From NCBI GenBank assembly GCA_022605405.1, contig JABYQQ010000011.1, positions 186,001 through 250,000 of the forward strand: a stretch of 64,000 nt of DNA, read 5' to 3'. The translations under genes were made by a program, and so were the position numbers. The DNA is from Earliella scabrosa. Its lineage: Eukaryota; Basidiomycota; Agaricomycetes; Polyporales; Polyporaceae. Of this stretch, positions 55,962 through 64,000 are shown one piece after another. Below the pieces are notes generated by a model. The model was given only the letters and a program-made list of their open reading frames with translations, was not told the DNA's origin and ran no database searches. The number at the start of each line of letters is the position of its first letter. Positions within the stretch are counted from its first letter, which is position 1.

Positions 55962-58900
55962 CTACAGGCTCAACGTGAGAGATGCAACTCCTCCGGAGAA
56001 TGGGATAACATATGCACCAGCATCCTGACGGACGCTACTGGTCGGCTTGAGCACGCCCAGCCCGTTACGGGCCGTGTTCTGCACAACCAACCGTGCAGCC
56101 GGGGCAGGCGCAGCCCCAGCGATCCCGCTCGCCGCCTCCCTCATCACCACAGTCACAGTACGCGCCGCCGGGTCGAAATCGACCTCCTCGAACGCGCCCG
56201 CATAGAGGGTGAGCCACGCACCAAGCGGCGCAACGAACACCCGCCGGCGCACCGAGTCCAGCCCCCGCACCCTGACCGTCGGCGACGTCGCGACGACGCT
56301 CCCGCCGAACGCCTGCCAGCCAAAGTCGGGATGGTCGACGATGTACGTCCCCATCTCGAGCGCGTGCCCGACAAAATTGGGCCCGTAGTCGCCCGAGTAC
56401 CCGTCCCACTTGAGCGTGTCCGCGAAGGAGTGGAAGGACGCGGACGCGAAGCCTCCTTGGTCGACGTTCGAGAGCGGCCCGCTCAGGCCCCCGAAGCCAA
56501 CACGGAGCAGGTAGTAGTCGGTGGGTGTGGCTCGATATTGGGAGATGAGAGGGATAGCGTTGAGGCCGCTGCCGTAGTGGTGTATCTGGCGCTCGATGCG
56601 CTGCAGTTTACCCCCATAAACGTTGTCCCTGCCAGTCGATATCAGCAACCGGATTGTGATGACGAAGCCGGAAGACTGACCAGTACCGGCGTGCGTTCCC
56701 GTTGTAGCCCCAGTGGGGAACCGTAGGCTGATACGCGAGGATGGAGTTGAGAGCGTTCGTAGCCGTCGTGGTGTCGTTGAAGTACGTCGCCCAGGCGAAC
56801 ACGCCTTCCTGGCCAGTCGAGTCCCACGCCATCTCCGAACCGAATCTAGCTACGAGTCAGCATCCTCCAAGGCGCATATAGCCAACATCAGACAGACTCA
56901 CGGAAACCTCTCTCCGGCCCATACTCTCTGCCTCGCCTGCATCCGACTCTCAACGAGCGTCGCATTCGCAGTCAGGCCTTCCCTCTTCAAGTCGTCCAGC
57001 AAGAACCGGATGACGGTCTCCTCCATCAGGCCGTCGTTCGCGTATCCCACTCTGCCGTTGGTCATCGTCGCAACAGTCAAAACGGCCTGGTTGATGTACC
57101 ATTGCCACGTCTGGGACTTCACGAGGCCTGGATAGTTGCGCGCGACGCGATACATCGACCAGTACGCTGCGATGACGTGGATATAGTCGTACGCGCGGTC
57201 GGTGGCATACGATGCGGCTTGGTTCCAGGACCACCAGTTGCCCCAGTTGATGTTTGATGGGTATCTGTAGTTCGGCACCAGGGTGGGCTGATAAAAGTAG
57301 ACAGACTGCGCGCAGTATCAGCAGCTGCTTTCCAAGGCAAAGAAGACACGAAGACCGGGTACCTTCTTCACAGTCCCTGCGGCGAATCAGACACACTCAG
57401 CGACCATCGGAGCGAGCCGTAAGGAAATGCTGAAACACACCATTGGTATTCTGAATAGACCCCCACAGCGTCTCGTTCACGAACCGCTCCATCTTCGCAA
57501 CTTCCGCCGCGCTCGGCTGCGCGAACTGCTTCAGTGAAGCAGCCAGCCACGATCCAGCGCCCGCCTCGTCACTCAACCCCGGGATCCACGCGCGCGGGTC
57601 ATCCTTCACAACCGCGTTCGACTCGCGGTCGTAGCTGATGACCGAGGGAGAGCGATGGAACGGGTCGGACGGATCGTCAAACCAGGACTCCGTGGTGAGG
57701 AAGTTCCCGAGGTCGGCGATGACCTGTGTCGCGCCCTTCGTCACAAGGTAGTGCACGGTCTGGACCGTCCCGTCGGCGTACGTGATTGTAAGTCGAGAGC
57801 GACCCCATGTCCGGGGGGTGATCGTGTAGCCAACCCAACTGGCGGACGTCGCATCGGCGTTGCTCGCCCACGACAGTGCACCGCTCGGGCTGACGGCAAG
57901 GGACTTGACAGCGGAGGGATAGCTGAGGAATAGCTTGCCCGTCTGGTCCGAGGGGAGGATGTACCCTGGAATACCGACGGCGACGGGCCGCTTAGCCGCC
58001 TGAAGTGCGTCGTCGATGCCTCGGATTGAGGGCGCTAAGACGAAGGTTAGGCCGTACGTCCTCGTCTCTCCGGGCTGCAAGATCGCAGAAGTCGGCGCAT
58101 TCCACGGAGTCACGTTCCTCCACTCGTTCTGCGCGTACGCTAGGGTATGGAATTGCCACTCGTAAAGACCTTCGAAGGTTTGCGACTGGTATCCGAGCGG
58201 CTGCGAGGTGCTTTCGGGGAGGAAACGCCACCCTTCGAGAGGAGACTTGCCAGCCGGGACCACAAGAAGAGGAGGAAGGGTGCCCAGAAGCGGTGTGACT
58301 TGGACGTATCCAGCGTCTTGACCGATGTACGGATCGAAGAGGCTACAGAGTTCGTTGGTCTGCGTAGCTGATCGACCCGTGAAGATCTGCAATGAGGCAT
58401 GTCGTTTGGTCAATACCGATGGAGCGTGACGGCGGGGTGCACTCACGTTGTTGAACTCGAGCGGGACTCCGAGCGCCCCTATTTCGACAGCTTGCCTCTG
58501 GGAGTTGGTCACATCGAAGAGTAATTGGAACTGGCCATTGGCGACGACCCATCTGCGCGTGATGTTCAGAAGTGAGTTGCTGGGCAACGTCGGAGCAAGG
58601 TTCGCTGCCGCGAGCGCGTTACCCGTGGCCGGGAGCTGCGAGACAATCCGCCGCTGTGCAGCAGAGTCCCCAGTCGTCCACGAGGAAGACCCGACGACCC
58701 TAGCCCGGAAGGTGATATCGCCAAGGTGGTAGTTGCCGTTGGACTGACGCTGCGTCATCACATCTCCGGGGATGAAGTCGAAGCCCGAGGAGTCCTTCGT
58801 CTTCAGGGAGTAGAGTGTCTGGGAGTCCTTCACCAGCTGCACGCTGAAGGACGGCGTGTCGAATGTGAGAAAGCCATCCTGGAGACCAAGTGTACCGCTC

Positions 58901-58965
58901 TGCGCGCCACCCTCGCGGATGAGGGCAAGCACGGCACCGAGAGTTGCAAGCAGTCGAGCCCGCAT
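55962..58965 (-). CDS. secreted DUF5695-type putative glycosidase
   Basis: Six phased exons, 58965-58447, 58386-57441, 57376-57363, 57305-56902, 56845-56681 and 56628-55962, give 904 residues. A signal peptide is likely (MRARLLATLGAVLALIREGG, cleavage near AQS). The N-terminal beta-rich half (FLTFDTPSFSVQLVKDSQTL... FDFIPGD) and C-terminal helical part (AYDYIHVIAAYWSMYRVARN, WDSTGQEGVFAWATYF, PHWGYNGNARRYW, HHYGSGLNAIPL, GFASASFHSF) follow the pattern I know from DUF5695 proteins, which are predicted alpha/alpha-barrel glycoside hydrolases. Substrate is unknown; a role outside the cell on polysaccharide is inference. The third exon is only 14 nt (GTVKK), needed to keep the frame. The 60-nt first intron is also open. 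Confidence 0.85.
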
Positions 58966-59845
58966 GGCTGCGATGGCTCAGTGATGTCCTGAGCCGCTCG
59001 CCCCCGGCAGCTTTATAGCGTGGCTGCAGATGACGTTCTCACTCCGTGAGATGCGGGACCGCATGGCTGCGAAACTTCGAGCGAGGAATTCTCCGACAGC
59101 TACCGTCGGCGAATGACCCTCGTTGACGCACTGTCACCTGAATGAAGTCCGTCAACGCTAACACAGCGACGCATAAACAATGATCACCTCTCTCTCTCTC
59201 GCCCAAGAGGACAAGACTTGGGGGTGTTTGCCATTCAGAAGCGTTTTCAAAGGTCGTCACTACCACACCCCTGTCGTCAGTCATGTATTTGTCTCCCCAG
59301 TTCTCAGAGCTCCTGCAGCTGACCGTCCACATCGAGAGACATCAGCTGGCTGGTATTTCGCATCCAAGAAGCATCTCAACGGTCCGCTGTCCACTGGTTC
59401 TTCCGCGAGTGTGACGGGCCGCGCATGACTCGTGGTGCCGCAGGTGCGTTGACGGCAAGTCTACAACATCACGAGAACGGACGGCGAGTCGGGTGTCTCT
59501 CTGATGGTCTTGGATGAGACGATAGATAGGCGAGAGAGATGGTGGTAAAAGGTCAACTGGCATTGGCGCCGAACTGGTCTAAGCTTGTTCTTTGCACACA
59601 ACGCCTGAGTACTGCTTTCACGTCGATACGTTGACCATGGCGCACCTCTCTCAAGACAGGCAGGCTGTCGGCTCGTCTCGCAAGCTGTCGCTGGCAGTAG
59701 GCGAACCCAGCTGGCTACTTAGCACCCAATGACGCGCAGGGCAGCCGTCCCTGACATTGGAACTCCGAAGATATGTTCATGCTCCCGCGCGAGGGGCTAC
59801 CACATTAATCTCACTCAGAACCATCAAGAGCAAATCAAGAGCAAC
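58966..59845. other. divergent intergenic region
   Basis: 880 bp between the DUF5695-type gene (minus) and the Crinkler-like gene (plus); should hold both promoters. In-frame codons upstream of 59846 are open to 59729 but not protein-like. No motif assigned. Confidence 0.5.
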
Positions 59846-61201
59846 ATGACTTCTCTGGTTCAATTACTCAAGCTGCTGCTCTCGCAAGCTTCCAGCTCAG
59901 ACCAGCGTGACCTCGCCGCTCAGGCTGCGGAAGCATCGTCCCTTCACGCCAAAGCCTGGGGCAGAAAATGGCCGGACACCTTCCAAGGCACCATCTGCCT
60001 CAGCGATCTCCAACCCCGTCCCACCACGACGACCAAGGGCAAAGCCGTCACCCAGGCCGTCGAGAGCGTCGAGCCCATCAATGAGCACCACGAGGACGAG
60101 CACTACGAGGAAGAGGACATCGTCGAAGACATCTTGAGCGTTCAACATGACACCCTCACTTACGACTATATGAAAGGCATGAAGGAGGTTGCGTACTATC
60201 TAGGCGCTCTTTCGTGGGTTGAGGATTGTCTGGTCATTCGCGAGGACTACCCCTATCTCCTCAAGGAGCTCGAGAAGTTGTCGGGCAGGACGCAGGCTGT
60301 GGCCATACTATGCCAGTCCGGAAACGGTGTGTCAATCTCCTCGAATGGCTACGACATACCACGTTGACTGATTGCTATCCGAGTCAGGAAAGACTGTCCT
60401 CCTCCTCTACATTCTTCTCTATCGCCTGGAACGCCGGCTTCCGACGGCGATACAGCTGTCACCCGATGTCTACTTCATCTTCGACGAACAAGGCGTTACT
60501 GCGCATTCTGCCCGTGCTCGTTCATTCAACTCTCCTCGCCTGAGACGGTGCTGGGCTTTGTCCGACAGTAACCATGCTGTGCAACAACCATGTCTCGACT
60601 TCCAAATAACCGCCGCTTTGGTCGTCCAGGCATCGTCGCCCAGAACCGATAGGTGGGATGGTTGGTTGAGGGACAGATCCGGCGTCAGGCTCGTGATGGA
60701 GTTGCCCACTGTGTTGGAGATCGGAGCAATCATGTAAGTTTTGTTGATTTCGGTCGAGCTATGGTGCTCACGCGTGCGCTCTACAGCAAGGAGCTCGGAT
60801 ACGATACCTCGTCGACGCTTGAGCATGTTGAGACCTGGGGACCATCCATTCGCACAGTCATGGAGCTCTCTCAGGGCAAGGCTACGCATTCTGTAGCCCT
60901 GGCGAAGGCCGAACTCGCTGCAGCAAAAGTCAGCAGGGCCCTGGCAGGGTTGGGGCCACAGAGTATCCTTGTCGACGATGTGGTGACGCACGAAGCTTAC
61001 AGCCTCGTCTTCCTGCGTCCTCACTACAACGACCAGGGCGAACGCTGCCAATATCCCGAAGTATTCATCCCAACCAAACACCTTGCCAATATTCTTTTGA
61101 AACATATCAAGTCGGTGGAGAACGCTAGGTCCCTCAAACTATTCAAACTCCTCCGCTCTCATCCTCACACAAGGTCATTTGCTGGATGGTATTTGGACTG
61201 A
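59846..61201 (+). CDS. Crinkler-like P-loop protein, 3' end probably frameshifted
   Basis: Exons 59846-60326, 60388-60733 and 60787-61201 give 413 residues. The N-terminus has an acidic His-rich stretch (EHHEDEHYEEEDIVEDI), then VAILCQSGNGKTVLLLYILL: the Walker A region, split by the first intron, with Cys where the paralogue at 8020 has Gly (GQPGIGKT). Then FIFDEQGV, CWALSDSN, AALVVQASSP and WGPSIRTVMEL follow the order I know from fungal Crinkler-like NTPases. The stop at 61199 comes right after SFAGWYLD; the +1 frame continues VFGLRLHVFPSGRRFESSSH, resembling the next conserved segment, so a one-base shift near 61186 may have truncated it. Crinkler-like proteins are effector or NTPase proteins of unclear role in saprotrophs. 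It may be a young pseudogene. Confidence 0.6.
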
Positions 61202-62476
61202 GACTGCATGTATTCCCGTCTGGTCGGAGGTTCGAATCGTCTTCGCATCGCAAGGTCTGCGCAGGACGGCCTGTATCTACGCCTTACAGGCAACGCTCTC
61301 AGAACAACATAGGAGTCCCGTCGATGGACTGCGTAACTGCTATGGGATTCACTCCCTCCTGCTGTGCGAAAGCATCGTCTCTTGCATGTGATCGTGGTCA
61401 CCGACTCGCGGTCGACAGCCGATACTGTGGTGGCGCGGTTCATAAGCTACTTGAAGCACGAGTGGAAACGTGGGCCGGTCGGTGTCTGGGGCTGCATTCT
61501 GGACAGAGATGGCAAGTCCTTCTCTCCTCTCCTAGTCCATCCTGCCTCTGACCCGCTTGCGCCCGGGCTCTTCTGCCACGTCTCAGGTTCGTCGACGGGC
61601 ACGGTTCTTGTGTAGCCTATGCTGATGCTTTCCACGTTGTATCCTTCTCTCATGGCAGCGCTGGCCCATCCGACTACATACTATCCAAGCAGCAAGCCCT
61701 TTGATGGATCGGCGCTCGGCTGATCATTGATGGAGTCGCTCCTTCTCGTGTTCTCCGTCATATGTCTGGTTTGGATGAAGTGCATCCTCCTCTATACAAC
61801 GCGGACTCATTGTTACGGTTGTCGGACTAATCATGTATCTCGTCTCGCCTCTGACAGTGATTATAAAAACGACTCGATCGCTCATTGATCACCCTCCGCA
61901 GTGCGTTGGTAGAAGGTTTCCAACAGTACTGGATGGCGCGTAGACGCTTGTCAACTAAGTGCATCGTAGCCATATTGTACCGTGCAAGAGCGGGTCGACT
62001 GCGTTCACGTCGATAGGTCAATGTTGACCATGGGCGCGTCGCGCACCTCGCTCAAGCGTACACGAAGCAATAGCCGCCTTCCACTGCATAGTCGACCTAA
62101 AGGTGCCAACCATCCGAAGGGATGATTGGCGCAACAACGCATGCACTCGCGAGGAAGATGTCATAGAATGGTATTGCTACATATAGCGTACGCGCATGCT
62201 CCATAGTACATCTAGCACATCAGCCAGCCTTCGTACCCCAGACAGAGTACTCATTAAAAACGAAGATAAGTCAAGCCCAAACGCACGAGACGACACAGAC
62301 TGCCTCAGCTCCCAATCGGCTCCCAGCCCTCTGCAGAACCGTTGGTGTAAGCGTGCGAGGCTTCATGTGGTGCATGACAGTCTGCGCGTGCGCGCCCTCA
62401 AGCCGACGTCCCCTCGTGTGTCCAAGAGCCGTTCCCGGTGAACGAGGAACAAAAGAAGGCGGCAGACAAGAAGTCT
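61202..62476. other. 3' remnant of the Crinkler-like gene, then no gene
   Basis: 61186-61551 stays open in the +1 frame after the presumed frameshift. From about 61700 to 62476 no coding signal is seen; it holds the 3' flank of RPL10A. Confidence 0.45.
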
Positions 62477-63443
62477 CTAGTAGAGACGGATGGGCTTGCC
62501 CATCGTCGACTTGATGTGCAGAGACTTCACGTTCTGCCAGTTCTTCTTCAGCAGCGAGACGAGGAAGTTGATGCCTGCGTTGCCGAACACGTTAGCATAT
62601 AGATAGACGTAGGGCGGTGGATGGTACGCACTCAGCATGACGTTGGCAAGGACCTGGTCGTCCGTCATCTGGACGTGGCCGACAGCAACACCCAAGCAGA
62701 GAACCTTCTTCAGCTGGAACTTGATCGTCGACCGGACCTCGTTGAGCTTGTTGTTCAGGTCCTCAGCGTGCGAGACGGGAGTGGGGAACTTGCCAGCTAT
62801 ACCGAGGGTTCAGCAACCCATGACGGCCTCTAGTGCAATCGGATATACGTACCCTTCGAGAGACCGGGACCAAGGAGACGGGGAATCTGCTTGATCAAAG
62901 CCTCAGAGGCCAAGAAAGCATCATAGCTCTTCGCAAGCTTCTTGACGAGCTTCTTGTTCTTGTTGAGCCTGCACGCATACGCTCCCCCATGAGCGGACCG
63001 GACAGAGCAAACTATACAGGGTAACGCACTTCTTCAAGTCATCGACAGACTTGTACTCGAGATCAATCTGCTTCGCGCGATCGATGTCTGCGGCATCGGC
63101 GAGAATGCAGATGGACATGCGGGGACGGGGGACATGGGGGAGCCTACGTACGGGCAAGGATCCATGTCGGTTGTGGGATTGGAGCTAGCAGGAGAGGATA
63201 CGCACTTGACGGTGCCCGAGAAACGCTTGTCACGCTGGGGGTCGTAGTTCTTGAGGCCGATCTGGAGCTCGACCGTCTCGACGAAGTTGCGCTTCTTCTC
63301 GCCGTTGGACTCGGCAAGGAGCTCTTTGATGGAGCCTCGCACACTTGACACTGAGAGCTTGCTTCCGCTGCTCAACGTCGTGCGGGTCAGCGTCGTGGAG
63401 ATTCGTGCATGCGCGGAGGCATGTATGCGCAGACGCACCTCAT
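62477..63443 (-). CDS. RPL10A: 60S ribosomal protein L10a (uL1)
   Basis: Six exons, 63443-63439, 63367-63206, 63143-63030, 62968-62853, 62796-62632 and 62574-62477, give 219 residues (family about 217). The first exon is just ATGAG, so the first intron (71 nt) splits codon 2, a common layout in fungal ribosomal protein genes. The protein matches uL1 along its length: [70 protein letters not shown], and the end [30 protein letters not shown]. It forms the L1 stalk of the large subunit, which guides deacylated tRNA out of the E site. Single-copy housekeeping gene marking the right border of the accessory island. Confidence 0.97.
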
Positions 63444-64000
63444 GCTTTTAGTTAGAGGGTTGGGTCTTGAGGGCTGTTTACCGTGAACGTCGCTCTCTTC
63501 GCCGCGTCGCGATCGCTGAATCTTGCGCGGTGGCTGCCGTGGGAATCAACTGTATAGCGTGACAGTGCTCACAGCGTGACCATCAAGTAACGCAGTCAGT
63601 AACGCGTATGGCCTTCGGCGATTTCCGGCTTACCGCTTTCAGGCTTCTGCCAGTGAGCCCTCGTCATGAACCACAACGTAAGTATGATTCCCTTCTCGAG
63701 CCTCGCACCAGTGCTTGAAGATAATAGGAAAGTTATGGATTGCCTATTGGAGACGGCATGACTGCATCCAGAACACTACCACTACTTCGCCAGGTTTGCT
63801 TACTTCCGCAGCTCAATCCAAGTCATCAACCATTGAATCACACATTGTGATCCAACGAGACTCCTGATGTATCTTACAGCCAATACAAGAACGCCCTTCA
63901 TAGCAGCATTCTCTGCGCTTCTGTACGAATGTGAACTCCATGTCAGATTCCATGGGACTCGAACAACCACATGCTCACCAGTATCTCAGGCTCCCTACTA
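63444..64000. other. RPL10A upstream region and unassigned right edge
   Basis: 63444-63600 should be the RPL10A promoter and 5' leader (minus-strand reading CAACCCTCTAACTAAAAGC just before ATG). At 63666 a plus-strand ATGAACCACAAC runs into GTAAGT, which could be the first exon of a gene leaving the window, but no second exon could be fitted. Confidence 0.4.

Noticed and set aside
57377..57404. 28-nt intron before the 14-nt exon of the DUF5695-type gene
   Set aside because: Too short for a spliceosomal intron; the 64-nt intron 57377-57440 keeps the frame and fits the family.
1..64000. CRISPR array, rRNA, bacterial operon or phage features
   Set aside because: No regularly spaced repeats of that kind and no ribosomal RNA sequence; gene structure is eukaryotic throughout.

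Overview
The window looks like nuclear DNA of a basidiomycete fungus, most likely an agaricomycete of the Polyporales type. Reasons: GC-rich genes cut by many 47-92 nt GT-AG introns with CTGAC/CTAAC-like branch sites, long F-box/LRR-like proteins, a membrane-anchored CE9-type amidohydrolase, Crinkler-like P-loop proteins, and Ty1/copia LTR retrotransposons. Species identity is inference only.

Layout. 1-7.4 kb is a conserved block: the 5' end of a minus-strand gene running off the left edge, an OB-fold protein, a WD40 remnant, a 1207-residue RING-H2 protein (minus) and the SNARE YKT6 (plus), the last two sharing a 169 bp divergent promoter with telomere-like TTAGGG units. 7.9-9.2 kb is a decayed Crinkler-like gene. 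From about 9.2 kb a block with two F-box genes and an amidohydrolase occurs twice in direct orientation (copy 1 about 9.2-39.6 kb including insertions, copy 2 about 43.6-53.7 kb). Copy 2 is intact: two F-box genes and an 18-exon amidohydrolase that I could join in phase throughout. Copy 1 is degraded; its amidohydrolase exon was hit twice by LTR elements.

The 17.8-38.7 kb section is a nest of related copia elements. Element A (minus, 5-bp duplication CACCC) sits in the amidohydrolase pseudogene. Element B (plus, CCGGC) sits inside A. Two unrelated hAT-type MITEs with perfect 8-bp duplications sit inside B. A short TG...CA solo-LTR-like sequence (GGGCG) sits 0.3 kb further on in the same exon, and element C (plus, TCCAC) sits inside it. 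C is complete: LTRs identical by eye, tRNA-iMet-type primer site, one uninterrupted Gag-Pol frame. All three copies carry a coding-like stretch upstream of the first Gag ATG that has no AUG of its own.

Right of copy 2 lie tRNA-Glu(CUC), a secreted DUF5695-type putative glycosidase with a 14-nt exon, a second Crinkler-like gene with a substituted Walker A motif, and ribosomal protein L10a (uL1). Housekeeping genes thus flank an accessory island of F-box genes, duplication and nested retroelements. No database search was possible; family names rest on motif recognition, and splice sites were chosen by frame continuity, GT/AG and, for copy 2, comparison with copy 1.
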